Source: Alloascoidea africana
Lineage: Eukaryota; Ascomycota; Alloascoideomycetes; Alloascoideales; Alloascoideaceae
Reading direction: 5' to 3'
Assembly (NCBI GenBank): GCA_030581615.1
Contig: JAKTTT010000076.1
Location: 1 to 64,000, forward strand
DNA length: 64,000 bases
In this document: piece by piece, positions 31,948 through 43,590 of the stretch
How positions within the stretch are numbered: position 1 is the first letter of the stretch
How the letters are laid out: each line of letters opens with the position of its first letter
Notes under the pieces: model-generated
The model's input: the letters and a program-made list of their open reading frames with translations, nothing else
What the model was told of the DNA's origin: nothing
Databases searched by the model: none
Translations under genes and position numbers: made by a program

Positions 31948-33461
31948 TTTGTTTTTTCGATCGTGGTTTTCATCTTTCATTTTTTTACATTATTTTCCAA
32001 TTCGCTCATAATCTGCCCTAGTATCATTTCCCAGTTGTTTTTGTTTCTTAAAACAATAAGCACATGATGGATCTATGTTCCTCAAAGCAATTCATTCTAT
32101 TGGAGATATGATGACAATGTGATTCAAAAACTAAAAAAGTGTTGTCTATCTAAAATTGATAGTAGAGGTTAGCCTGAAAGATTGTAAGAAACCCCTTTTT
32201 TATTAAACCAACAAAAAGCACATATTTGGAAAGTAAACTTGTGTTGTTTGATATATCAAGACCTGCACCCACTTTGCACATGCCAAACTTTAAACCTTTA
32301 CAAGTGGGAGTGGTGGTCCTCACAAATATGGAGAGGAAGGAGATTCGTTATAGATTCCTCAAGTTGAAACAAACAACTATATAATATTCACTGCACTGGA
32401 CAGGTGTAATTATTTTTTTTAAGCTCGATGATATGGGCAACCTTCAATTGTTTGTAGCGTGATAACAAGATGATAGAAAATTTCGCAATCTGTTTCAATA
32501 TTTGATAGAACCAAGCTGCATCCAGAAGCATCTAGTTTAAACTTGAGTGATTAGATTCAACAATTGAGGCTGATTATAGGTTCCCTTAGGTTTATCTAAA
32601 AGTGGAGTTCCCACAAGCAAATATAGAAAAAAGACGCTATCTTACCATGGTCTATTGTTTGTTTGTTTAACTTTGTAAGCAAAAGTCCTTACTTTTTTTG
32701 ATGGTTTTTGATTTTCCCCAGGACAAAATCCGGGTCTAGATTACATCATTTGAATCGCAACGAGCAATCAAAATAATAAAAAAAAACATCACTTTAGGTC
32801 TTGATATATGCATAGTAATAGTGAGAAAGAAATGATTCATTCCCCCTCTTCAGGATATTGCAATTGAATGATTCTATTGCTCAAGAAAATTCGAGCGATC
32901 GGTGGGGTGGGCAACTACTGGGTTTTTTAGCGCACGATATACATTTTGAGGTTTTAAAAGTATTGGAAAGTTGGGCAATTAGCAAAATATTTCGGAACAT
33001 GTCTTTGAAATGGTTGGACATGTCATCAATCTGGCCTTGTTTCGTATAGTTGCTGTTCGTAAGAAAAAAAAAAAGTGTGTTTGTTAAAAAGATTATGAAC
33101 TTTCGTAGTACTCTAAATTCTAGGCTGGGGTGTGTGAAAAGCATTATGAAAGTAAAGAGAAACATGTTTATATGTTTAGTTTTAAGAAATGATGCATATA
33201 GATAGAAGAAATGTGATATAAACGAATAAATAAAATAGTAATGGGAATAAGTAAAAGAGCAAACCATGGGAGATGTAAAACTGTGTTAAGCCCAAATTTT
33301 TAACTTGTAAATTTGCCTATGAGAGATGACAAATTATTAAAAAAGAGAGAGATACAAAGTAAATAAAATTGCCATCAAACCAGAGAGCAAAAAAGGAAAA
33401 AAAAAAAAGTCAATCCACCACAGTTTTTCTCTTAATGTTTCAAACCCAGAAACATGATTAT
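31948..33461. other. intergenic, nothing recognised
   Basis: AT-rich spacer between tRNA-Ser and the 3' end of RPN4. The frames at 32858-33267 are low-complexity and antisense to each other. The last ~200 bp probably hold the RPN4 3' UTR. Confidence 0.45.
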
Positions 33462-35297
33462 TTAACGGGTTCTACGGATGTGAACAAACTCCACATTATC
33501 CTTTGCATCTTTCAAAACTTCATTTGCTGCATCACCAACCAGATTATGCTTTACTCTTAAATGTCGACTTAATGCATCACCTCTTGAAAAAGTCTTTTCT
33601 GCATTGCTACCGCTCTTGTTGAATTCTTCTTCACATAATTTACAGTGATAAATTTTCTTCTTATCAGCATGAATTGTTTCCTGATGACGTATCAAATCAT
33701 AGGGTCTTGAAAATTGCTTGAGACAAATCTGCTTTGTATTTGGATTAATAAGCTCGCATATATGCTGACCTGTTGGAGATAGTGAAGATTTTGCATTTCC
33801 GATATCTATAGTTCGTTTGTCCGACCTATAGGCGTCGGAAATAGTATTGCTTGCTGTCGGCACTTGTAGATGCGCCCGCTGTTTGGGCGAAGGCGTGGCC
33901 GTGGCCGTGGCCGTGGCCGTGGACATGGGCGTAAACGTAGGCGAAGACGTGTGATCAAGGGATTGTGTAGTGGGAATGTTTGGGGTAGCAGTAGGAGGTT
34001 GGAGATGGAGTCTCGGCCTCGGCCTCGGCCTCGGTTGGTTTAGACGTTTTTGTTCAGTTTTTTGCTGAGACAAGTCTTTAGGACGGGTGTTCCTGGAGAC
34101 AGAAAAAGAGTTGCCACGATTATGAGCAATTGGAGGATTTATACTACCTTCACGGGTTGCACTTGGGGTATAAAGATCATCATCATCATCATCGTCGTCG
34201 TCGTCATCCTCGCTGAGGACAGGAATGGAGTCCGAAGATTCTGCCGAGGATTCCGACATGTTTATGTCTTCATCGAGGGGATCAAATTCGTCACCGTCAT
34301 CATCATCCGAAAGGTCTTCGTCCATTGCTTCTGGGTAATCCAATATTTCATCCGGAATTCGGGGCTGCCATATACTTTTTGCGTTACCCGAAATATCATC
34401 TTGTGAGCCAAAGGAGCCGAATCTAGACTTTTTAACTGAGGGGTACTGATGGGAAAGCTCCTCTGGAAGACTCAGATGTGCATCTTTGGGGTTAAAAGTT
34501 TGAGAGGTGGAACCGACAAACGTGTAAGGGACGAGGGAATCAGGATCCTTTGCAAACAGATTTGGGGTTTCGAACAATTGTGGCTGAAAACTGACACTAA
34601 AAGGGTTGTTTGTGTTACTCATGGATAAAGGATGATCATCTTCGGTATTGTTGTAGTAGGTCGAGTAACTTCTAAAGGGGGATACATGGGTAAAGTTGTT
34701 GTCATCGTTAGTTGTGGTGGTGCTGGTGGTGTTGTCACGGAGGGGTAGCCTAGGGAGCCTCAGTCGTCTGGGACCCGAAGTGGCCGAGGTGGCATGAGTT
34801 TCAGTGGAAGAGGACTCCAGAACGGAGTCTTCGATATCGCTCCGTAAAAAGTCCATGTGGCTGTCGTCATCGTCCTCGCTGGCGTTGTTCCCGCTATCTC
34901 CTGGTTGCTGAATTGAGGTAGGATCAAGGGCGGTAGAGGCAGCAGCAGCACTGGCAGCGGCAGCAGCAGCGCTATGCAAAGGTCCATTGTGTTGAGACAG
35001 GAGGTTGTTTCGAGAATGGGAGTGGGAAGACCTACTTGAAACAGAGGAGGAGGACGAATTGGATAGGGCTCTGCTCAACCTTCTATGTAGGCTCGAATCA
35101 TGGGAAATGTGATACAGTTCATCTTCCATCACGTCAGTGAGGGTGCGACTCAGATCCGGAAAACTAAGGTTGGCAGATGAAGGTTTGGGATCTTCCAATT
35201 CGGAGGGTTTGTAATTGGCAAAGTCGAACGGGTCGCACTGGAGAAGGGACTTGGAGGACAATTCATTCCAAGAATGCTTATAAATCTCTGAAGCCAT
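33462..35297 (-). CDS. RPN4: proteasome-gene transcription factor Rpn4 (C2H2 zinc finger)
   Basis: 611 aa from the first ATG (MASEIYKHSW); a TTG 33 bases upstream is not used. Near the N-terminus LSRTLTDVMEDELYH (about 49-63) matches the short-half-life degron region of S. cerevisiae Rpn4. The middle has Ser, Ala and Thr-Ala runs, a run of Asp/Glu encoded by gat/gac repeats, and Pro-Arg repeats. The C-terminus carries the distinctive Rpn4 finger: CELINPNTKQIC, KQFSRPYDLIRH, then CKLCEEEF with KTFSRGDALSRHLRVKH. Rpn4 activates proteasome subunit genes and is itself destroyed by the proteasome, a feedback loop. A PACE-like target site was not found in its own promoter. Confidence 0.93.
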   Translation of the reverse strand: MASEIYKHSWNELSSKSLLQCDPFDFANYKPSELEDPKPSSANLSFPDLSRTLTDVMEDELYHISHDSSLHRRLSRALSNSSSSSVSSRSSHSHSRNNLLSQHNGPLHSAAAAAASAAAASTALDPTSIQQPGDSGNNASEDDDDSHMDFLRSDIEDSVLESSSTETHATSATSGPRRLRLPRLPLRDNTTSTTTTNDDNNFTHVSPFRSYSTYYNNTEDDHPLSMSNTNNPFSVSFQPQLFETPNLFAKDPDSLVPYTFVGSTSQTFNPKDAHLSLPEELSHQYPSVKKSRFGSFGSQDDISGNAKSIWQPRIPDEILDYPEAMDEDLSDDDDGDEFDPLDEDINMSESSAESSDSIPVLSEDDDDDDDDDDDLYTPSATREGSINPPIAHNRGNSFSVSRNTRPKDLSQQKTEQKRLNQPRPRPRPRLHLQPPTATPNIPTTQSLDHTSSPTFTPMSTATATATATPSPKQRAHLQVPTASNTISDAYRSDKRTIDIGNAKSSLSPTGQHICELINPNTKQICLKQFSRPYDLIRHQETIHADKKKIYHCKLCEEEFNKSGSNAEKTFSRGDALSRHLRVKHNLVGDAANEVLKDAKDNVEFVHIRRTR

Positions 35298-35837
35298 GCC
35301 AGGAGGGAAGTGGGAGTGTGTTGCTTGCAATGTTGCGGGTCAGTAAAAAAGGGTATGCAAAAGCCGGCTTCTGTGGTGAAGACACAAGCCGAAAGTGGAA
35401 AAGCGTGAGAGGTCTGTCTTGTGGACGAAGAGACAGGAATGCTGAGAACGGAGGGGGGGAAGAGAGCAGGCTGTTGTTGTTGGAGAGGAAGATGGTGGAA
35501 GAAGAGAGAAGGAGAAGCGAGAAGAGAAACGAGAGATGAGGAGAATGGACACGGCCGGGTCCCGAGGTGCGGGTCTCGGATGGAAATGGCTCTGGGCACT
35601 GGTCGGGTGCGGGTGCGGGTTCTGGTCCGGCCGGTCCGGGCCGTTCTACTCATTTTTTTTGATTTTCATTTTTATCGTTGCGATAGTGGAGATTCGAGAC
35701 TCGTCATTAACTGGTGCTTGCTGCACAGATTATACTCATACTAGTACACTACTCAAGACAAAATACAAACGAAACAAACAAAAATTAGCCCAAACCACGT
35801 AGAAACAAACCGCTCTTTCTCTTTCTCTTTCTCAGCC
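35298..35837. other. RPN4 promoter and H4 3' flank
   Basis: 540 bp. The RPN4-proximal half is purine-rich. A G-rich block at about 35590-35640 repeats ggtgcgggt and ggtccgg units, unusual against the AT-rich surroundings and possibly able to form G-rich secondary structure or bind a GC-box factor. The rest is H4 3' UTR. Confidence 0.4.
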
Positions 35838-37104
<1,267 letters not shown>

Positions 37105-37354
37105 GGGATTGGAAAGTGCTTGGAATGATTTTTGATTTTACGAATTTAATTATTTTGTTTTGTTTACTCTTTATTTGGGTTTTGCAATAATCAACGTGTA
37201 CTATTACTCTGTATAGCCTTTCAATTTTTAATCAAATGAAGACATACTTTGCTAATTAAAGGCTCTTTGTAATTCGTTTCTCTATTGCCACGTCAATAAC
37301 AGAGAAACCCACCCATTAAATTATACCTTTAGAACACCACGAGTACGTAACAAA

Positions 37355-38663
37355 CTAAAAAGGATAGGCCTCAACCTCGTTCTCACCGGTATACCCCATT
37401 GCCTCCTGTTCAGCTTTCTTCTTTTCCAAATACTCCACCAACACCTTGCCGTACGTCTTGAGTCCCTTGTAAATCTGCACGTCGTTATTCCAGTGTTTAA
37501 GCCCATCCAACAATCGGCCAGGGACATGGGGTTCATTCCCAATATCAACTATCGGCATGAAATAGGTCCGGATCGTGAACACAATAGCGCCTGTTTTGGG
37601 AAGCCTTCGTAGTGACTGTCTCTCGGACCTAAAGTACAGTTTTGACACATTGTCCACCTCATCTGCTGCATCCCATCCAACTGCATTATCCTCATCGCCG
37701 ATTGCTTTCGACCACGCAACGTCATCGTCATTTTGAATAAAATAGTTGTTTCGAACAACGGGTTTATCCGGCCTCAGCTTGATGAAAAAACGAGACATGC
37801 CATTATGGAGTTTCTCTTTGTACTGTGGGACATCACCAGAAGTATGGATCTCGCTCAATGGCATCCCCAGTTTATCCTTTAACCGCCAAAACCCAGCCAA
37901 CATTATACATCCGGCCTTTAAATAGTAAACTCCATCATCACCTTCAGGAAGAATGGCCAAATCGTCTTGCACCAGTTTCCCCGCAATACTCATTGGATCC
38001 TCTTTCAAAGGTCTTTCAAAAATGTCGAAACTTTCACCTGTGTAGAGATTATCGATTCCAACATGCGTCCGTTTGAATAAAGTTGGATATCTATCAGGAA
38101 GGTAATCTCTTAAACACTCCAACAATTCACAAGCTGCATCGAATGCACTTGGATCTGTATGAATTAGTTCATCACCACGTTCTTTTATCCGTTCCAATTT
38201 GCGATTATGGTATTTAGGCCATTCGTTATCCAGTTGAATCCATTCATTCCAATCCATACTACGAATCCCCATAGTCACAAAATAGTTGTGCTTGAAAGGA
38301 CGATAGGGTAAAGGTTTGGTCTTTACAATGTCCCAGTCTTTGTAAGGTTCTGGAACAGGTGCTTTATAGTCCTCAGGAATCCATTCTAAAAAAAAGCACT
38401 ATTAGTATTCCTCACAAACTTGTTCAAAGATTCGATCCGATCCGATACTTACTTCCATATTTCCTGTTTTTGTTATTTGCAAGCTTTTCAGGTAATGGTT
38501 TCAATTTTTTATTGGTTTTTAAATCACCTTCACCTTCTGATATCTGTTTAACCAATATTGCAGATAGAATCAATCCAGCAGATGCAAATATAAGACTTAA
38601 TTCTCTAGTATATTTGAAACCAGAACCGGTGATTTTCGCAATCAACACCTCTATAAGTGCCAT
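37355..38663 (-). CDS. HODM alpha-like protein (DUF3445), membrane-anchored, one intron
   Basis: Two exons (38453-38663 and 37355-38385) give 413 aa. The intron runs GTAAGT to TTAG with branch ATACTAAT, and joins KYG to KWIPEDYKAP in phase. The C-terminal ~330 residues resemble the fungal DUF3445 family, related to the alpha subunit of heme-dependent oxidative N-demethylase: DWNEWIQLDNEWPKYH, QDDLAILPEG, FWRLKDKLGMPLSEIH, NNYFIQ, and RLPKTGAIVFTIRTY. A single hydrophobic segment near residues 22-40 should anchor it to a membrane, possibly mitochondrial or ER. The reaction in yeasts is not established. Family membership is recalled from these blocks. Confidence 0.8.
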
Positions 38664-39416
38664 GATTTATGATTATTGGTCAGTTAGAGATAGAAAAAAA
38701 ATCCAATGAAGGAGAAAATAAGGAGTGGTGCTGATCTAACGATGCTTTTATATTTGTTATCAGCGTTCGGATTCAAAGGTGTCTGGTTTTTATTGCCGTT
38801 TTAGGTTAACTTATCAACCACATCACTATGGTGGATGAGGGGACGAAAATCAAAAAAAAAAAAAAATAGAAAACAGGCCCGTTGGATTTTGTCCTGTCCC
38901 CACCCCTTGAATTCTTGTAGATGAAGGCGAGAAATTCAAAAGACTTTAAAGCTTTTGGATATTCCGGGGTTTTATTTGTCATTTAGATATTGGTGAGTTG
39001 ATGGATGGAGTGTTTCAGGGTTTGGGGTGCCAAAACCCGCAAACAGAAGTAGTAGCGTAGAGCAGCACAAACAGATCATCACCGTGAGATATCATTTGGT
39101 TTTTTTTTTTTTTTTTTTTTTCCAACTTTATGACCATTTGACATAGGTCTGGTTTTGATTTCAGATCAAGAACAAAACTGATATTCTGCAGGTTGTTAGG
39201 CATGCATGTGACAGACGTCACGTCTTCTCGATAGTAGTGGTAATGTGAGAGTTTGTCCATTTAACTACACTGAACCCAAAATTGTCACCAAGGATGATGA
39301 TGATGATCTTCATGACTTTATCATTTACCTGTTGCAATGATTATCCTATATCTTGTATCTATTCTTCTATTTCTTTTCATATTTTTTTTTTTTTTTCATT
39401 TTTAAGATACTCATCT
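38664..39416. other. intergenic, poly(T) tracts
   Basis: Promoter of the HODM-like gene on the left and MET14 3' flank on the right. Contains a run of about 22 T at 39100-39121 and another at 39382-39396. No gene supported. Confidence 0.5.
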
Positions 39417-40088
39417 TCAGCTCGATTCTTGTTCCTGTTGAATATAATTCTTCTCAACCAAATATTCAATGATCTTCTGAACAGACTCCTCAATACTCAA
39501 CTGATCAGTTCTCAAATGAATTTCTGGATTTTCAGGAGCTTCATAAGGAGCAGATATACCAGTGAACTCTTTTATAATTCCTTCTCTTGCCTTTTTATAC
39601 AATCCTTTTGGATCTCGTTGTTCAGCAACCTCGATTGGCACATCGATGAAAACCTCGATAAATGGGAGTGAATCTTTAACGTGTAATTCTCTAGCCTTGT
39701 CTCGATCTGTTCTATAAGGTGAGATGAAAGATGTTATCGCAATAGCAGTTGAATCTGCAAAAAGTTTGGAAACTTCGGATATTCTTCGAATGTTTTCATT
39801 ACGATCTTTTTCGGAAAACCCAAGATCCTTGTTTAAACCGAATCGAATATTGTCTCCATCAAGTCTGTAAGCTGCAACACCGGTTTTAAGTAAATGCTGT
39901 TCCAAAGCAGATGCAATGGTACTAAACAACAATTAGTAAAATGAAATATATGGCCCAACACACAATAGGTCCAACCTTTTCCCCGAGGCACTGAGACCGG
40001 TAAGCCATAACGTCAGTCCAGTCTGCTTTCTGTACTTTTTCCTCTCCTCGTGTGTGAGGTTCTCGTGCCAGGTGATGTTTGTAGCCAT
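39417..40088 (-). CDS. MET14: adenylylsulfate (APS) kinase Met14, one intron
   Basis: Two exons (39976-40088 and 39417-39921) give 205 aa, close to the 202 aa of S. cerevisiae Met14. The enzyme phosphorylates APS to PAPS in sulfate assimilation. Motifs: P-loop GLSASGKS (30-38), [15 protein letters not shown], the [11 protein letters not shown] helix, [13 protein letters not shown], and FIEVFIDVP. The 54-nt intron (GTTGGA to TTTAG, branch TTACTAATT) falls inside the codon for the P-loop Ser. An unspliced transcript would therefore stop soon after the P-loop. The 5' splice site departs from the GTAAGT seen in neighbours. Upstream lie a Cbf1-type and a Met31/32-type site. Confidence 0.95.
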
Positions 40089-40239
40089 GGTTAATTGCAG
40101 TGCGATTACAAGAAGAAGGAAAAAAAAGAAGAAGGACTGGGCGAAAATCGGCGCCTTTTTTATATACTCTGAGCAATTGCTGGACCTCTTTTGCCTCAGC
40201 CACACGCGCCCAGCGCCAATTCGCCATGGTCACACAATA

Positions 40240-40247
40240 TCACGTGA
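40240..40247 (-). promoter_or_regulatory. Cbf1-type site TCACGTGA in the MET14 promoter
   Basis: The TCACGTGA palindrome lies about 152 bp upstream of the MET14 start. In S. cerevisiae the MET14 and MET16 promoters carry the same site, bound by Cbf1 with Met4 and Met28. Confidence 0.7.
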
Positions 40248-40275
40248 AATCACAATCGAGTATCACAACGGGCGC

Positions 40276-40282
40276 GCCACAG
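40276..40282 (-). promoter_or_regulatory. Met31/Met32-type core (CTGTGGC) in the MET14 promoter
   Basis: GCCACAG on the plus strand is CTGTGGC on the coding strand of MET14, the core of the Met31/Met32 site. It lies 29 bp from the Cbf1 site, the kind of pairing used to recruit Met4. A 7-bp match alone is weak; the pairing raises its value. Confidence 0.45.
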
Positions 40283-40726
40283 GCGCCACACGGCGCTGGC
40301 CAATGGGGGCGCGGGCTTAGTGGCAGAAGTGCAGGCTTTGCGACCCCGGCTTTTCGATTAGTATTTGAAGAATCTCTCTTCTTTTGCCCAGACATCAATT
40401 CAATTTGCGAGTTGACATGTGTGTGTGTGTTTTCCAAGAAATCACGTATCACGTAACTATGGTCCTTGGTTCCTCAATTACACATGCTCTTACTCTGAGG
40501 ACCTCTCGAATTGAGACTCAATTGTGATCAAAACGGCTTTCGAGAACAGGCACGCGCCATTACGACCGGAAAAGATCTATCTTCCCCTCATTGATTCACC
40601 AAAAAAACATTTTACTTGAGTTTTTCAAATGCGCCGGTTTTCCATAAACCTTTCATCAAAAAATCAATTATCTCTCGTAATCACGGTTCTTTATTCAATT
40701 TACTATGCAATATGAATGAATAACCA

Positions 40727-41410
40727 CTAGTATAGTTTTAACGGCCTGGTTACTATGTCGACATACGTTTTAGGAGCAGGTCCCAATGCCAAAACAGTGG
40801 CAGAACCAGCTGCAATTTGTGTCCGACCAGCATCGTGAATTACTATTGCATTCATATTGCAACTTAAAGCTTTGGCGTAAAGCATGTCCAATTCTTCCTT
40901 ATTATCGCATTTTAATGTGATTTTCGCCTGTCCACAAGTTTCCCATCGATTCAACATTTCCAAGTTTTGAGAAGGTCCAGGTAGAAACATGGATTTGTAC
41001 GCGGCAAGGGCTCCATGTGCACATTGAGCAGCTGCTTTGCCCTTTGACATGCCAAGGTCCCTCCGTACTATAAGGGCCATTTTAACCTCTCCTGCTACCT
41101 TGTTCAGTGGATGCGAAATAATAGCTTCTTCCTCCTCTTCCTCCTCCTCGGAGTCTATTTCAGACGAAGACAGCTCCTCCGAACCACTGCTGCTCAGATA
41201 ATCCTCAGTGGTAGGTGAGCCGGACGACGTGGTGGGCTTTTGTTCACCACTGGCTTGTCCTGCTGACCTGGACTTTGATGTTTTGGTCCGGCTCTTTTTC
41301 GACTTTGGGGGTTGCAGCGACCCTATTATATACCCGGTCGCCAGAGATATGGAGCACGACGCGATGAGTATCAGAGTTTGAGACGAAGGGAGCATTGATC
41401 TGGGGGACAT
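40727..41410 (-). CDS. PTH2: peptidyl-tRNA hydrolase 2, membrane-anchored
   Basis: 227 aa starting MSPRSMLPSS. The longer open frame upstream begins with GTG and is not used. An N-terminal hydrophobic segment (about 10-30) should anchor it in the mitochondrial outer membrane, as for yeast Pth2 and human PTRH2. A basic then Ser/Glu-rich linker follows. The Pth2 domain (about 112-227) has VKMALIVRRDLGMSKGK and AAAQCAHGALAAY with the catalytic Lys and His, WETCGQAKI, and AIVIHDAGRTQIAAGS plus LALGPAP. It frees tRNA from stalled peptidyl-tRNA and is linked to the ubiquitin system. Divergent from the PP2C gene. Confidence 0.92.
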   Translation of the reverse strand: MSPRSMLPSSQTLILIASCSISLATGYIIGSLQPPKSKKSRTKTSKSRSAGQASGEQKPTTSSGSPTTEDYLSSSGSEELSSSEIDSEEEEEEEEAIISHPLNKVAGEVKMALIVRRDLGMSKGKAAAQCAHGALAAYKSMFLPGPSQNLEMLNRWETCGQAKITLKCDNKEELDMLYAKALSCNMNAIVIHDAGRTQIAAGSATVLALGPAPKTYVDIVTRPLKLY

Positions 41411-41890
41411 ATGGACCGTGGTGGGTCTTGATATATGCTGGCTGATACTTATAGTCTGCTGAGACCTGAGGGAGGGAAGAAGAAGAGGTTGACGGAGTGT
41501 TTCCGCTCGTGCTGGCACTTTCCCAGCACACCGCTACGCGACTCCGTGGGCCTTCGTAACGAGACACGCCCAGGCCTGTTTCCCTTGAATCCACGCTCTG
41601 CACCGTCGCGATTCGCACCGCCTCGAGAAACAGCCTCTTCAGCTCCAATCGCCCTCGTCTGGCGTCTGGTGTCTCGATCTCGATCTCTTTCTCGATCTCG
41701 TTCGCCCGCCAGCCGGGAAATCCAGGCTCGTACACCCGTGCACCCGCAAAACATGCCCACAGCGCGGTTTTTCTCTCCAAAGCCAAGCAATCTCTCCTTC
41801 AACATTTCCTGTCGCTCTCTGTACACCATCATCTGAAGGTTGCCTACTTTTTCATTAGTTCTTGTGTATCTATAACTTTCTCATTCCACC
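41411..41890. other. divergent promoter of PTH2 and PP2C
   Basis: 480 bp, GC-rich for this window. Contains a short tctcgatc microsatellite (41673-41702) and pyrimidine-rich sequence near the PP2C start. Overlapping frames on both strands are compositional artefacts. Confidence 0.45.
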
Positions 41891-43590
41891 ATGGGCCAGA
41901 TTCTGTCGCAGCCAATTACGGACAAGGTATGTCGCGCTCGTTTGTGATAAGAGTCATGCTCCTATTTAGAACCAAGCTATTAGGAACTCTTCGGGATCAG
42001 TATGAATCATATCCGTGGAATGGAATGTATCCTCCTCTAACTCTGGAAATCCTCTCCCATATCATATTTGCGGCTTAGCAAACCGAAGAAGGAGGAGACG
42101 ATTTTCTACACTATGGCTTATCCAGTATGCAAGGATGGCGAATCTCAATGGAGGATGCCCACAGTTCGATTCTTGATCTGAAGCCAACAACAGCAACATC
42201 ATCATCATCAGATGCTCCAGTTGAAGATCAGGCAAATGGGATCGTCTCTGGACAGGAAAAAGTAGCGTTTTTCGGAGTTTACGACGGACATGGAGGTAAG
42301 CAGTGCACTTTGGTTTATACGATTTGTTTTTTTTCTCTCTCTCTCTCTCTCTTTGCGTGTTCACAAAAACTAAGTTGGATGATGATAGGAAGCGCGGTTG
42401 CTCAGTTCACGGGTGAGAATCTTCACGATATTCTTGCGAAAAGTCCTGATTTCCATAAAGGCAACTACGCAGAGGCTTTAACGAAAAGCTTTCTCCGAAC
42501 AGATGAGGCCATTCTTGAAAGCGATCTCACAGAAGAAAGTGGTTGTGCTGCCACCACGGCCATCGTCACCAAGTCCAAAATCATCTGTGCAAACGCCGGT
42601 GACTCACGTACCGTGTTGGGTACTCGTGGTGTAGCCAAGCCACTGTCTTTTGATCACAAACCCACCAACGAGGGGGAAAAAGCGAGAATCCAAAGCGCCG
42701 GTGGGTTTGTGGAATCTGGTCGTGTGAATGGGAGTCTGGCGCTATCCAGAGCTATTGGCGATTTTGTGTTTAAGAAATCGGATGACAAGCCTGCTGAAGA
42801 ACAGGTTGTGACTGCAAACCCGGACATTATAGAACACGAGATCTCGGCCGATTCGAACGATGAGTTTTTGGTTTTGGCCTGTGATGGGATCTGGGATTGT
42901 TGTACCAACGACGAAGTTGTTCAGTTTGTACGAAGAGGAGTTGCTCAGCGCTCATCACTTGGGGAAATTTGTGAGTCCCTTCTTGAACTGTGTCTAGCAC
43001 CTTCAAGCAATTTCAGTGGCATTGGTTGTGACAATATGAGCGTTATTGTTATTGCGCTTTTAAATGGGAAAACTCTTGACGAGTGGTACCAGATGATTTC
43101 GGATCGAGTTGAAAATGGAGAAGGACCAGTTGCTCCTAAAATGAATGCTGATGAGATCATAACCTATGGCGATGAATTGAGAGAAAAGGAAACAAAATTA
43201 GCAGAGGAGAACGAAGCGAAATATGAGGAGGAAGAATTTCAAGAACGCGAGTATAGGAACGAGCTAGAGAAGGCATTGTTGAACAAAATAGTTCACCCCG
43301 ACGATGATGCCACTGAAATTACACCTCAAGGAGAAGAAATCTTTAGTTTCCGTGGTGTTAAATATCGAGAAGATGGTACTGTATTATATGATGAGGATGA
43401 AAATATCCAAGCTCAAGACCACCGTGGTGAGGTCGAGCTTGTGATTCCTGATGTGTATGCTGGTGGTAACCCTTCAGATATAAAAGAGGTGCCTATTGAT
43501 GAATCTTCAAATTCCGAATTGGTGACAAGTGACAACAACGAAGACAAGATTGAGAAAGTTAAGATCCCAGAAGTTCAAAGTGTTTCCTGA
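41891..43590 (+). CDS. type 2C protein phosphatase Ptc2/Ptc3, two introns
   Basis: Three exons (41891-41926, 42079-42295, 42389-43590) give 484 aa. Exon 1 encodes MGQILSQPITDK, matching the MGQIL start of yeast Ptc2/Ptc3 with Gly2 open to N-myristoylation. Intron 1 is GTATGT to TTAG. Intron 2 (GTAAGC to TAG) contains a CT-dinucleotide run and splits the second Gly of the metal motif YDGHGG. Other PP2C motifs: MQGWRISMEDAH, NAGDSRTVLG, LALSRAIGDF, ACDGIWD, and GCDNMSVIV. Metal-binding Asp residues are all present. The C-terminal ~130 residues are acidic. Ptc2/3 dephosphorylate CDKs, Hog1 and Rad53. Which paralog this corresponds to cannot be told. Confidence 0.93.

Larger units (their letters stand above)
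40089..40726. other. MET14 promoter and PTH2 3' flank
   Basis: 638 bp. The MET14 side has a TATA-like tttatatactc (about 40157) and a GC-rich block with gcgccac repeats (40265-40300). The right half is AT-rich PTH2 3' UTR. Frames here are low-complexity. Confidence 0.5.

Noticed and set aside
33900-34990. Antisense frames opposite RPN4
   Set aside because: Low-complexity mirrors of codon repeats in the real gene.
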